Assembly: GCF_024763615.1 (NCBI RefSeq)
Contig: NC_077225.1
Location: 4,526,001-4,590,000, forward strand
Length of the DNA stretch: 64,000 bases
From: Phlebotomus papatasi
Taxonomy: Eukaryota; Arthropoda; Insecta; Diptera; Psychodidae
Direction of reading: 5' to 3'
This document shows positions 31,570 to 42,926 of the stretch, piece by piece. Every line of letters begins with the position of its first letter. Positions within the stretch are counted from its first letter, which is position 1. A model generated the notes under the pieces. It was not told the origin of the DNA and made no database searches. It saw nothing but the letters and a program-made list of their open reading frames with translations. Both the position numbers and the translations under genes were made by a program.

Positions 31570-33961
31570 TATCCTTATTACTGTGGAATATACGAGCAAG
31601 ACTTTAGTAAAAAAAAGACTCAAATTTACTGAAGGGAGAGACATTATTTTTCAGCAATACCCAAAATTTTCGAAAGTTATGCTAAGTAGAAGTTAGAGAA
31701 AACGTGTAGACTCACATATACCGCTACTCGGCAGCGACAACCCCGACAATTAACAAGGAAAATTCAGCCAAAAATTCCATACCCTGACTCAGATTCGTTC
31801 TTGATCCTTCTCCAGATGCCAAACTCCCTCGCCTGCACCAAAAAACTGTGATCACTACGAACACAAAAATGAGACTTTCACAAAAGTCACAGAGCACGCC
31901 TTCGGCAAACTTCTTTTTCACAGTCCGGCAAAAACCGGTCTCCCATCAAACCCGTTTTCGTACATAACCACCTTATCCTCTAAAAACTGAAATTCTAAAC
32001 CAGAGTGGTTTGTGGACCGGTGGAGCATAATTGTCGGCTGCTATATATAATATATAAGAAGGAGTGGGATGACAGGCAAAGGTATGTGTTGTTTCGATTC
32101 CTCAGATTGACTTTTGGGGGAGGGGGGTACTCAGAACAATCAAGGTCGCTAACTTTGTCTCTTTGGTCAGAAAATTGATCAGACGAAATTCTGCTCTTCT
32201 GGCCAGATTATTAGCACATGCAAGAAGAAAAGGTTGGACGTCCTTGAGATGTATGGATGAAATGTCCGCTAGGACACTCTCTAAAACATACCCAAAAATG
32301 AAATGCATCGATGGTCTGGTTCTTGACATATTCCTAAAAGAGTGGTTTCTGGAGGGGAAGGATAGACCTGGGGTGAAATTGAAGTGACATTTGGATTCCT
32401 TGGATCAACTTATGGGGGGATACTCAGAACATTCCAAGTGGATATCTTCATCAGTTTGTCCAGAAAATGGGATAGAAGGATTTTTGTAATTTTTTTCTTG
32501 CGTTTAACATTTCAAAATTCTTGCAAAAGTCGATGAATAAAAAAAAGTAAGATATCCAAAAAAAGTTTCTTTCACAAATTATACCCTTTGAGTTCCTCTA
32601 ACAGACAGTCCATGTTCGAGAATCGTGGATCACTCCTGGTCCCAGCAGTAGATGGCAAAAAAAGACTTTGCAAAAAGTGTCTTCTTCGACATAAATGGTT
32701 CTGGATGACAATGGTTTACCCATAGCATATTGCACATACCAGATTCTAAGAGCCAATGACCCAAGCTTTCGAACAATAGTTCACTCATTCAATTATATGC
32801 ATCAGGAGTTGAAATATACCACTCCAAACTTTTAACATCTTCTACTGACAGAATATATGTGCTCACATAATATAATCAACTTGCTTGGTTACCCATGATG
32901 ACGGTTGGACAGGCTACCTGTCCCGTGGCGTATACCATAAGGGCACGTGTCCAAGCTTCCACCAAGTTGGGAGAGGAGGACTTATCCCAAAACGCTTGAG
33001 ATAAGCCACTGCTCTTTGAGATGGCTCCTGATTTCTATTTGGAGAATATGTGGTTGATAGGCTGTCCCCCAGTGCCTTAGCGCGTTTAGTAATTTGGCTT
33101 TTCAGCCTCAGGTCTTGGGCTTTCGCCACCTGTTTTGGAAAGATAATTGCCTCTTGGGGGTAGTTCAGGGAAAAATTCCCCGCAGCCTGGCTGTGGTACG
33201 CTTCTGGAACCACAAATCTCCAAAAAGAAACCTTTCTGGGGCCTTCTCTTAATAGCCTCGGTAGGAAATAATCCTAGCTGGCAGTGGAAGCTCCTTAGCC
33301 TCTATTAAATTTGACAGAGATTTTGCCTTTAATAGCCTTTGGCTAAGGGTGAGATCTGAGCAAACAGATTTAGGCAATTACTTTTTGAAGATGCCGCTGA
33401 AGATACGCAATGTATTCTGTTTTCTGCTAGACTGATTTTATTGATAAAAATTCTTAGTATTTATACAAAATTTTAACTTCTACCCCACTAAAGATCACCA
33501 AAATGTGCTTATTCTAAGTCTCATTAATTTGCGTCAATCAGGAGAAAATTCCTTTCTTTGCGTCTTTTTCGGGTAAACAAATAAAATTCTGAGCGCGACT
33601 TTCAGTGCAATGCACTCAGTGCATTGCACTTTGCATTGGTCAAATGACCCACATTTCATAGTAGTTTAAAAATGCTTATATCTTCTTAACTATTACTAGT
33701 AAGGACATAAAATAAATTGTAAAGTATTTTTAAAGGATCATAAAGTGATCCTGATATGATTATATTTAGAAAAAGACCTAAATGTAGTTTAATTGCGTGT
33801 CAAAGTTGTGCTATTTTTAAGTAAAAATAGCTCAACTGTTATGTTTAATATTAGAAAAAGTATTATTTATAAAAGATTTTTATACTGCTGTTATAGTTTT
33901 TAAAGCTCACAAAAATAATATAGTAGCAATGATTTAATGTAGAATCTATTAATTTAGTATC
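31570..33961. other. No supported gene
   Basis: Mixed sequence. GGGGGATACTCAGAAC-type words recur near 32130 and 32415, suggesting a degenerate duplication. A 99-codon frame at 32914-33213 (minus) has no recognisable domain. 33600-33640 repeats GTGCATTGCACT-like words. Confidence 0.35.
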
Positions 33962-34375
33962 TGTTGAAGGACATGTCCAGGGACAGGCGTGAGGAGGGTC
34001 GCGCATCGAATTGCTATGGGGTTGCATTTGCAGCCAAGTTCACATCACTCTCTCTCGCTGTCTGTCAAGTATCAGGAGGTTACGTCGCGTTTTGTCTCGT
34101 CAAAGAAATCTCAAAAAATCTGAAATCTCATTCTTGTTCATTTATTTATATATGTATTTTTGAAGTTTAAATATATTTTGTTCTTTTTAATTGGCATCGT
34201 GAGTTTGTGCTGCAGTGGAAAGAGGACGCGAGCCTGGAAAGATCAAAAATTGGCCTTCGAAGCCGAATTATTTGATCTTTGCTTCTTGCAGGTAAAGTCA
34301 GGGAGAATTGTCCAGTCAGGAGCGATATCAGCACTTCGGTAATTGTCATTAAATTCTGCAGGTAAATTCACACCA
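33962..34375 (+). repeat. 5' LTR of BEL/Pao-2
   Basis: 414 bp. The TG end is followed by TTGAAGGACATGTCC; the inner end abuts TAAAATTGGTCCTTCGCCC. Confidence 0.85.
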
Positions 34376-34379
34376 TAAA

Positions 34380-34397
34380 ATTGGTCCTTCGCCCTTC
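34380..34397 (+). promoter_or_regulatory. BEL-type primer-binding site
   Basis: TTGGTCCTTCGCCCTTC four bases inside the LTR, a motif shared by BEL/Pao elements. Confidence 0.7.
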
Positions 34398-34652
34398 AAG
34401 GAACACCTTGGAGGGAATCAGCAGCTCTGCCAGAAAAGTCTGTTTCTTGGATGCTTCAAAACATCTCAAGTTAACCCTTTAGTGCTTGAGGATACATCCT
34501 GGGTCTAAAGAGGCACGCACGCATTTGCACGAGTTGAAGGTTCCCAAGGAAGACATTCTCAGTCAACATTACTGTCCATCCGGTCAGCAGTGTCTCGTTT
34601 CAACGCCACCGGATCATCCGGTCAGCACCGTCCCGAAAACACTTCCTTGCTC

Positions 34653-36887
34653 ATGAGCTCGATGTTTGAACAGCAAAAAAAAATAATGAAGGAAATGATG
34701 GGGCATCACAAGACAGACATGGAGGTTGTTGCCAGCTCGATTTCCGGAAAGGCTGCAGAGTCAAACGTGGAACTTCCCCCACTAAAAAATCCACCATTTT
34801 CAGGGGATTTTTCGGAATGGCAGCAGTTTTATGAATTCTTTAGAGTAACGATTCATGAGAAGGACAACCTCAAACCCATTCAGAAATTCCAATACCTGAG
34901 GGGAGCTCTTTCGGGTGAGGCCAAAGCACGAATAAAGCATTTTGCCATGACAGAAGCAAATTACCAGGAGGCTTGGGAAATGCTTGTCAACCGCTACAAC
35001 AAACCCAGAAACATCATCTTCGACAATATTAAGAGATTCATCTCTCAAGCCAAGAAGACTGCGGTGAACCCATCAGGCCTCCGGGAATCATTCAACACAT
35101 TTGAAGAGGTTATCAGAGCAATGGATGCCCTCAAAAACACAACCAGAGATCCTTGGCTAATCTACATTGCACTGGAAGCTCTCGATCAGGAAATTAAGAA
35201 TCTCTGGTCCCGCACTCCTCTACAAGGTGCTATTCCAACTTGGGATGAATTCATGCAGTTTCTCGAGGACAGGTGTGATTCTTGGGCATCATATTGGGAG
35301 AAAAAGTCAGATAATAAGCCTGCAAAGTCCATCCCAGCACCCAAAACTGGTCCAGCACAGAAGTCAAAGACACAACCCCAACAAACAAACTCATTTGTGA
35401 CTACAGTCGACAATTTGAGGAAATGTCGCATATGTTCCACTGGACATCATGTCGAATTCCAGTGCTCAAAGCTTTTGGAGGCTTCACCAGCAGAAAGATT
35501 GGAACTTGTAAAGACTAGCAAACTGTGTTTCAATTGTCTACGCGCATCCCATTCAGTTCAAAGCTGCCGTTCGAGCACTTGCAGGACCTGCTATGCTCGT
35601 CATAACACGCTTTTGCATGAGTCATTCAACAAGGCGAGTACTCCACAAACACATGAAAAGTCTGAATCACAAAAATCGTCAGCAGGGGAAAAATCAACCC
35701 CAACCCCAAGTAATACTCTGGTGAATCACCTGACACTTCACGCTCAGGAACACAAATACACAATGTTGCCTTCTGTGCAAGTTTTTGTGACAGGAGTTGA
35801 TGGCCGTAAGCATGTTTGTCGTGCCATACTGGATTCTTGTTCTCAGACAAATTCAATCACAAGCAAATTCGCCGATCAGTTGAGTTTGTCTCTCGAACCC
35901 TCACACGTGAATATCATCAAGGGTATCGGAGCAAACACAACAAGTACACCTCATTCAGTTCACGCGGAAATTCAGGATCGCAGTGGCATGTTTTCAATGA
36001 TTTTGGAGTTTCTCGTCATGCAGCATATTACCGACCATCAACCAGCCATTGAGGTGAAAGTACCCTACGCAATTCCTGGTCACATCACTCTGGCAGATCC
36101 GGACTTTGGAAAACCCGGAAGAATCGATATGTTACTTGGAGCCGAAGTCTTTATGACTGCTATTCGTGGACACAAGGTTGCCGGGTCTCCCACTCTACAA
36201 GAAACAGTTTTCGGATACATTGTGGCAGGCTCAATCCAGACATCAACTTCCCAAACAATCCCGAACTCTCATGTGGTTACGTGTCTGTGTTCAACAGAAG
36301 ACAGCTCATTGCTCGATCAAATGGAGAAGTTTTGGATTCTCGAAGAAGTTCCATCTGAAAGAGTGCTAAGTCCGGAGGAGCAGAAATGCGAAGAACATTT
36401 CACATCACATGTCCAACGCAATGCCGATGGGAGGTATGTGGTCCGTCTACCCACTCGCGACAACGTACATGAGCTAGGCGATTCCCGACAAATGGCTGAA
36501 AGAAGATTTCGATGCGTCGAACGTCGACTACAGCGGGACGAAAATCTCTACGTGCAGTACAGTGACTTCATGCGACAGTACGAAGCTCTCGGACACATGC
36601 GCAAACTCCCACTTGGATATTCATCACCAATGCCAGAGGTTTATCTGTGTCATCACGCAGTAGTTAAGGATTCTGCCACCACTCCAGTAAGAGTTGTTTT
36701 TGACGCTTCGGCAAAAACATCTTCTGGGCTCTCATTGAATTCTGTGCTCATGGTTGGAGAGAAAACTCAGGATGATCTATTCGATATTTTGGTGAGGTTC
36801 CGTCAATACAACATCATACTCAAAGCGGATATTCAAAAGATGTATCGACAGATCGAGATTCACAAAGATGACCAAAATCGGTGGCAG
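34653..36887 (+). pseudogene. BEL/Pao-2 gag, protease and RT N-terminus
   Basis: First ATG of the frame at 34653 (MSSMFEQQKKIMKEMM). DUF1759-type gag: LPPLKNPPFSGDFSEWQQFY and KFQYLRGALSGEAKARI. Zinc knuckles: CRICSTGHHVEFQC, CFNCLRASHSVQSC, CRTCYARHNTLLH. Protease: CRAILDSCSQTNSI, with Cys at the usual Gly of D-S-G. RT start: VRVVFDASAKTSSGLSLN and IILKADIQKMYRQIEIHKDD, then interrupted at NRWQ by the 349-bp insertion. No stop inside. The upstream frame is open to 34590 but begins without an ATG. Confidence 0.85.
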
Positions 36888-37236
36888 CCAAAATCCCGAA
36901 AGCCAAAATCCCGAAAGCCAAAATCCCGAACGCCAAAATCCCGAAAAGGCCAAAATCCCGAAAGCCAAAATCCCGAAAGCCAAAATCCCGAATTTTCAAA
37001 ATCCTGAAAGGGATGAAATTATATGAAGGAAAATGCTTAGAATAATTTCCCAAGACACAGAAGATTTCCCTTTGCCTCCAGAAAGCGGGGGTACAATCGT
37101 GGGAGTAGCTCTGACACTTTTAAGAATTCGGGATTTTGGCTTTCGGGATTGTGTCCTATTCGGGATTTTGGCTTTCGGGATTTTGGCTTTCGGGATTTTG
37201 GCGTTCGGGATTTTGACCGGGACCCGACCAAAATAT
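36888..37236. repeat. Foldback insertion made of a 15-bp inverted minisatellite
   Basis: Left arm: about seven units of AAAATCCCGAAAGCC. Right arm: about five units of the complement (TTTCGGGATTTTGGC). The centre is about 100 bp. Flanked by GCAG (36884-36887, 37237-37240), and removal restores RWQ|RILYSE in frame. It is a small non-autonomous transposon whose inverted ends are tandem repeats. Confidence 0.75.
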
Positions 37237-39130
37237 GCAGCGCATTCTCTATAGTGAGTCACCAAGTCAGCCACTTCAAACATATTTGCTGTCAACTGTG
37301 ACTTATGGCACTGCTAGTGTTCCATATCTTGCAACTAGGAGTCTCCTACAATTGGTACTAGATGAAGGTCGTAATTATCCCCTCGCTGCAGCAGTAGTTG
37401 AAAAGGATTTTTACGTGGATGACCTCCTAACCGGAACTTCAGATGTGGAGAGTGCTCAAAAGCTCAGAAAAGAACTCACAACAATGTTGCAGGCTGGAGG
37501 ATTTGTACTGAAAAAATGGTCATCGAATTCAACAGAAGTATTGGCAGAAATCCCAGAAGCAGACCGTGAGCTTAACTCGTCTCTCAATTTAGACACAGAG
37601 GAAATCGTAAAAACGCTAGGACTCAACCTGAATCCCACTCTGGATATATTTTGGTTTACAACAACATCCTTTCACGAAACCATTACGAAGATAACAATGC
37701 TTTCAGATACAGCAAAGACATATGACCCGTTGGGTCTACTGTCTCCCATCACAGTAACAGCGAAAATCATGATGCAGTCTCTATGGGACATCAAGGTCGA
37801 TTGGGATACACCACTCCCGCCGGAAGTGTGTGAAAGTTGGAAGCAGTATCAGCAAAACTTGAAGGAAGCTGTGACAAATATCAGAGTTCCCAGGCAAATC
37901 ACAAATATCATTCAACCCACATCAATTCAGCTGTTTGGATTCAGTGATGTTTCAGAGAAGGCGTATGTAGCGTGTGTATATGTGCGAGCCACAGATGCGC
38001 AAAACAACATTTCTTCTCGATTGCTATGCGCCAAAACTAAGGTTGCACCACGAAAATCAGTAACTTTACCACGATTGGAATTATTGGAAGCTACGTTACT
38101 AGCCAAATTGCTCAAAAGACTCAAGAAGAAGATGACTTTGCCGATCGACGATGTCCACGCCTTTTCAGACTCGACAATTGTTCTTTGTTGGATTCAAGCA
38201 GAGCCACAAAGGTGGAAAACTTTTGTAGCTAACCGAGTTACACTGATTCAAGATGCAGTTCCATCGACCAATTGGCATCACGTAGTATTTCAGGACAATC
38301 CTGCAGATCTCGCGTCTCGGGGAGTTGGAACATCAGTTCTTCTCAAAGATCCTATATGGTTTCACGGGTCATCTTGGATCACTGACGCAGACATACAGTT
38401 CCAGAGTCTTCAGGATGATGATCAAGTTGATGGTGCTCACCTTGAGATGCGCAAAACTGTGTCTTTGGTGAGTACAAATAGTTTCTTTGCTGGACTCATC
38501 GCTCGTTTCTCCTCCATGCGCAGGCTCGTACGATTCGTGGCCATATGGAAACGTTTTATCAACAATCTGCACAGCAAGGTCAAAGGGCAAGAATTAACTT
38601 CTGGTTGTTTGACTCCAACGGAGCTTAATCAGGCCCGAATCTTCCTCATGCGTCAAGTTCAGATGGAAATCTTTTCAGAGGACTATCATGAACTCTTAGA
38701 AAAGGGATATGTTTCCAAGGATTCTCGGATTCGCAATTTGACGCCATTCTTGGACAAGGATAGTATCATCCGAGTTGGAGGAAGACCGCGATATGCACAC
38801 GTTCATGACAACTTTAAACACCCAATCATCATCCCAGCTCAGCATCCTATCACTAGACTCATCGCCCTGGATGCTCACGAACGAACACTCCATGGAGGTC
38901 CACATATGATGCTAGCCTACATACGTCAAATGTATTGGCCACTCAGGGGATTAGACACACTTAAGCGAATTGTTCGTGAATGTGTGACATGCTTCAAGGT
39001 GAAACCTAAGACTGCGGAACAAATCATGAGCGATTGTCACAGTTCACGAGTCACTGCAACATTCCCGTTCTCCCGTACTTCTGCGGACCGTTTCATATTC
39101 GAACTCCAGTGCTTTCCAAAACTTATTTAA
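37237..39130 (+). pseudogene. BEL/Pao-2 RT C-terminus, RNase H and integrase N-terminus
   Basis: Resumes at QRILYSESPSQPLQTYLLST. RT active site FYVDDLLTG intact, then the Pao-type connection (TYDPLGLLSPITVTAKIMMQ), RNase H-like part (FGFSDVSEKAYVACVYVRA, LPRLELLEATLLAKLL, HAFSDSTIVLCWIQ), and integrase N-terminal finger (DAHERTLHGGPHMMLAYIRQ, then CVTCFKVKPK). A frameshift near 39070 displaces the frame before the first catalytic Asp. The RNase H and integrase layout is typical for BEL. Confidence 0.83.
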
Positions 39131-40026
39131 AAATATACGTGGCAATTTTCATATGCCTTGCTGATCGCGCAGTTCACATTGAACTTGTTTCGGATTTGTC
39201 AACCGGAGCATTTATTGCCAGTGTGCGACGATTTGCCGCACGTCGGGGAAATCCATCTCAAATATTGTGCGACAATGCGACTAACTTTGTTGGAGCAGAT
39301 CGCGAGTTGCGTGAGTTATTCAAGGATTCCCAGACTCAAAACAAAATCATGAACATAGTCGCCGATCAAGGAATTGAGTTTAAATTCATTCCTCCTCGTA
39401 GTCCACATTTCGGTGGATCATGGGAAGCAGCGGTCAAAAGTGCCAAACATCACCTACACCGATCAGTTGGGAATATTCATCTGACTCAAGAGGAAATGCT
39501 GACACTTTTGGCACAGATCGAGGCATGTTTAAACTCACGCCCTCTCCTACCATTTTCTACAGACCCGTCGGATTTGACTGCACTTACTCCTGGTCACTTT
39601 TTACTAGGACGACAACCGAATGCGATCCCAGATGAAGATTTATCTCAAGTTCCTGAAAATCGTCTCAAAGGATGGAAACTTATCCAGCAAAAACTTCAGT
39701 GCATCTGGTCTCGTTGGTCAAAAGAATATCTACATACTCTACAGCAGCGTAAAAATTGGACCGCTCAACACCCATCGTTGCAACCCGGCGATTTGGTGAC
39801 AATCAAGGAGGATAATCTACCACCCATGAAGTGGAGTCTTGGTAGAATCATCGAATGCTTTCCAGGAGCAGATGGCCACGTGAGAGTGGCTACAGTCAAA
39901 ACCGCCACAGGCATTTACAAAAGAGCCATCGCAAGACTATGCCCACTACCAATCAACGAAGATCTTCAAAAACCTACGTTTTTGACCGGTCAGGATGTTG
40001 AAGGACATGTCCAGGGACAGTCGTGA
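39070..40026 (+). pseudogene. BEL/Pao-2 integrase core and C-terminus (shifted frame)
   Basis: FCGPFHIRTPVLSK marks the first catalytic region, but the Asp that should precede it (DxCGPF) is lost at the frameshift. Second Asp in ILCDNATNFVGADREL, Glu in FIPPRSPHFGGSWEAAVKSA. The tail includes LTPGHFLLGRQPNAIP and a chromatin-type C-terminus (PGDLVTIKEDNLPPMKWSLG). The stop at 40026 lies 30 bases inside the 3' LTR, as is common for BEL elements. Confidence 0.83.
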
Positions 40027-40490
40027 GATGGGTCGCGCATCGAATTGCTATGGGGTTGCATTTGCAGCCAAGTTCACATCATTCATTCATTCATCTCTCT
40101 CTCTCGCTGTCTGTCAAATATCAAAAGTCAAGTCACGTTCTTTGCTCGTCCTAAATCTCTCTAAAAAAAATCTTTAAAATCTCATTGTTATATATATTGA
40201 ATTTGCGTTAGTTTGAAGTTAAATATATATTTTTTTAATTGAAATATTGAGTTTTGCTGCAGTGGAAAAAGAACACACATAAAAGATCGAAAATTGGCCT
40301 TCGGGTCCGAATGAATAGATCTTTGCTTCTTGCAGGTAAAGTCAGGGAGGATTGTCCAGACAGGAGCGATATCAGCACTTCATTAATTGTCATACAATTC
40401 TGCAGGTAAAGTCAGGGAGGATTGTCCAGACAGGAGCGATATCAGCACTTCATTTAATTGTCATACAATTCTGCAGGTAAATTCACACCA
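39996..40490 (+). repeat. 3' LTR of BEL/Pao-2, with internal tandem duplication
   Basis: 495 bp, 81 longer than the 5' LTR because an about 80-bp block around GTAAAGTCAGGGAGGATTGT is duplicated (40336-40415, 40416-40495 approx.) and ATTC units are added near 40080. The rest aligns with 33962-34375 with scattered differences. Confidence 0.85.
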
Positions 40491-40889
40491 GAACCCTCCA
40501 CCAGCCCTTGGGCATCTCCGGTGGTGCTTGTGAAGAAGAAAGATGGTAGTACCAGGTTCTGCGTGGACTATCGCCGCTTAAATTCGGTTACCAAAAAGGA
40601 TTCCTTCCCTTTGCCACGTTTTGATGACACCTTGGACGCACTTAGGGGCTCTTCCTGGTTCTCGGTGTTGGATTTATGTTCTGGATACTGGCAGTGTGCT
40701 ATGAGACCTGCGGATAAAGAAAAGACTGCATTTACCACGGGACGGGGACTTTATCAATGGGTGGTCATGAGTTTTGGCCTTTGTAATGCGGTGACTACCT
40801 TTGAGAGATTGATGAGTGCCGCCTTGGCCGGACTGCAGTGGGATACCTGCTTAGTGTATCTGGACGACATTATAGTTCCCAGTAGACCT
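40491..40889 (+). pseudogene. Gypsy-A reverse transcriptase, left half
   Basis: EPSTSPWASPVVLVKKKDGS, CVDYRRLNSVTKKDSFPLP, FSVLDLCSGYWQCAM, then the active site CLVYLDDIIVPS just before the ACCT target of Gypsy-B. The left edge is cut by BEL/Pao-2. The right half is 22 kb away at 63362, where homology resumes with a one-base frame difference. Confidence 0.85.
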
Positions 40890-41300
40890 TGTAGTGACCA
40901 CTTTTGATTCCAAATAAAATATTAAACTTTTGGTTCGCACATAACACTATTTAATGAAAAAATTGAATTTAACAAGACACAAGAAATGTAATTTCTGAGA
41001 TGCAAAATATAATTTACAAGATAGTCTGATTGCGCGTATTTCTGCTGAGTCCTCGAGTAACTGCACAAATACTCAGCCCAAAATTTATAATATCCGGAGT
41101 AGAATTTCGTGGGCGCCAGGACTGACGATGATGCTTCCTCGAAGACGGTCAGGAACCAAGAGAGTGAAAGTACATTTTAGTAATCATTCCAGATCTAATA
41201 ATTTGCATTCCCCTTCCCCATCAGGCTCATTTGGGTGAAATGGGTGGGACTTTATACTTTCAATCATTAATGTACAGTGTGCCACACTGTGCGCGCAACA
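40890..41300 (-). repeat. 3' LTR of Gypsy-B
   Basis: 411 bp direct repeat of 62951-63361. Confidence 0.9.
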
Positions 41301-41844
41301 ACATCCCAGAATTAAAAAAAAGAAACAAGAAAAGAAAAAAATGCTTGTGCTTGGGGTATCTTAAGGATAAATCTTAAGGATTAAATAAAAAAAAATAATA
41401 ATTAAAAGTAATAATACTATTATTCAGTGATAGATATATTAAATACTCTGTACCAGTCTTATCAACCCTGAAGGAATGATTGTAGTCAGAATCCAACCAT
41501 GATACTCTCCTTTTAGAGAATAGATTAATTAATTTTAATAAAGTGACGATCATCATAGCATACTAGTCTAGACTGTGCATAACCCACCCCATCGACAAAG
41601 TACTCATGTTTCTACGCCAGTTTTCATGCCGCGAATAATTTACGTTACTGGTCTGGTGGAATAAATTCCGGATTGAGTTTTTCTTCTTTCTCTCCGGCCT
41701 CTGCCACGTCAACACCAATTTCTACCATACCTGGGTAGTTAAATGATCCGCTCTTTTACCACTCTAAGTGGGATAAGTACCAATTTTAAAACAAAAACCT
41801 AATTGATTTGCCATTTTCGGCCATTTAAAAGAGGATAATGATTG
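41301..41844 (-). other. Gypsy-B 3' untranslated region, distal part
   Basis: AT-rich, no gene. It continues at 56648 on the other side of the palindromic element. Confidence 0.65.
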
Positions 41845-41850
41845 TATAGA

Positions 41851-42060
41851 AGTAGTATACATCGCGCAAGTCGCTGTATATGACGTCACGATGAGTCATC
41901 ATCGCGCAAGTCGCTGTGACGTCACTATCGCGCAAGTCGCTGTATGTGACGTCACCATGTATGATGACGTCACATATTTTCTGACGTCACACCTTGGAGG
42001 CATGACGCAATATTTTGGGGTGACGTCACACCCCCACCCCCTGGGAGGCTGACGTCACAG
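41851..42060 (+). promoter_or_regulatory. Terminal TGACGTCA (bZIP/CRE) array, left
   Basis: Seven copies of the palindromic octamer TGACGTCA (41881, 41917, 41947, 41965, 41982, 42021, 42050), one AP-1-like TGAGTCA, and ATCGCGCAAGTCGCTGT three times. TGACGTCA is the CREB/ATF binding site (established). The array is at the element tip, where promoters or replication-enhancing sites would act. Confidence 0.75.
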
Positions 42061-42169
42061 GGCGGAACTTTAAATTTGAATTTTCCGTTGGTATACACGA
42101 GCGCCATCTGTGATTGTAAATTTGAATTTTGAATGTCCGCCCGCCATTTTGATATTTGACAGCCATTTT

Positions 42170-42470
42170 GAATTATTGTCCGCCATTTTGATTTTTGTCC
42201 GCCATTTTTTATTACCGACCGCTGCTCCTATTTTTGTCTGCCATTTTTTATTACCGACCGCTGCTCCTATTTTTGTCTGCCATTTTTTATTAACGACCGC
42301 TGCTCCTATTTTTGTCTGCCATTTTTTTTATTACCGACCGCTGCTCCTATTTTTGTCTGCCATTTTTTTTATTACCGACCGCTGCTCCTACTTTTGTCCG
42401 CCATTTTTAATTTGCGACCGCCATTTTTATTTTTGTCCGCCATTTTTATTACCGACCGCTGCTCTTATTT
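42170..42470 (+). repeat. Minisatellite with GCCATTTT core, left arm
   Basis: About five units of roughly 43 bp, ATTACCGACCGCTGCTCCTA + TTTTTGTCTGCCATTTTTT, with flanking shorter CCGCCATTTT units. GCCATTTT contains the YY1/Pho core (GCCAT). The 131-codon frame across it is a by-product of the repeat. Confidence 0.8.
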
Positions 42471-42545
42471 TCTATGCGCGCGCCCTCTGTTATTCCTATT
42501 ATTAACCATTTCCGTAATTTTTTTTCGCGACGTGAAAATTTTTTG

Positions 42546-42629
42546 GCCGAGACCTGGGATTGAACCGACAGATACTTAAAGTCTTAAACGTAATGTGTAC
42601 CACCGCTTAGACCACTCGGCCACGGCGGC
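42546..42629 (-). repeat. Class-II tRNA-like sequence, left arm
   Basis: On minus: GCCGCCGTGGCCGAGTGGTC (A box of Leu/Ser type) and GGTTCAATCCC (B box). The acceptor stem pairs only partly (GCCG/CGGC), and no good anticodon or T stem folds, so it is a tRNA relic or a pol III promoter. Confidence 0.6.
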
Positions 42630-42719
42630 ATGTTGATGGGCTCTCGCTGAATCGTGAACCGTTGCATCGTCCACAGGCTGACGTCACCCATGCATAGATA
42701 TCTCATATAGACATTTTCC

Positions 42720-42926
42720 ATGCATGCATACATTTTCATACACATACACATGCCCCGTGGGAATAATTGCGCGCGTCACTTGGCGGGGAAAAACAGTGCG
42801 AGAAACAGATCTCGGGTTTCGGGTTTCAGAGTGGCGCGTGGTGACTTCTGGATATATGACCCGTACTTAGGAATGCATCCTATTGCAAAAAATGGCATGG
42901 AATGTGTCGTATGGAGGCGACTATAA
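42720..42926 (+). CDS. Short ORF near the left tip (68 aa), unknown
   Basis: ATG start; MPRGNNCARHLAGKN internally, then FRVARGDFWIYDPYLGMHP to VVWRRL. Present unchanged on the right arm (55530-55736). An AATAAA follows at 43131, so a terminal transcription unit (array, ORF, poly-A signal) is possible. No domain recognised. It may be only an exon, or chance. Confidence 0.3.
   Translation: MHAYIFIHIHMPRGNNCARHLAGKNSARNRSRVSGFRVARGDFWIYDPYLGMHPIAKNGMECVVWRRL

Larger units (their letters stand above)
33962..40490 (+). mobile_element. BEL/Pao-2 retrotransposon with unequal LTRs
   Basis: LTRs of 414 bp (33962-34375) and 495 bp (39996-40490), both TGTTGAAGG...TTCACACCA. A BEL-type primer site lies next to the first. 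One gag-pol polyprotein is interrupted by a 349-bp inverted minisatellite in the RT and a frameshift in integrase. The flanks differ (GTATC left, GAACC right; random DNA left, Gypsy-A RT right), so there is no target duplication. Confidence 0.88.

Noticed and set aside
32914..33213. 99-codon minus frame
   Set aside because: No domain, no supporting signals; not listed as a gene.
42110..42505. 131-codon ORF in the left arm
   Set aside because: Produced entirely by the GCCATTTT minisatellite; the repeat lengths explain the periodic peptide.
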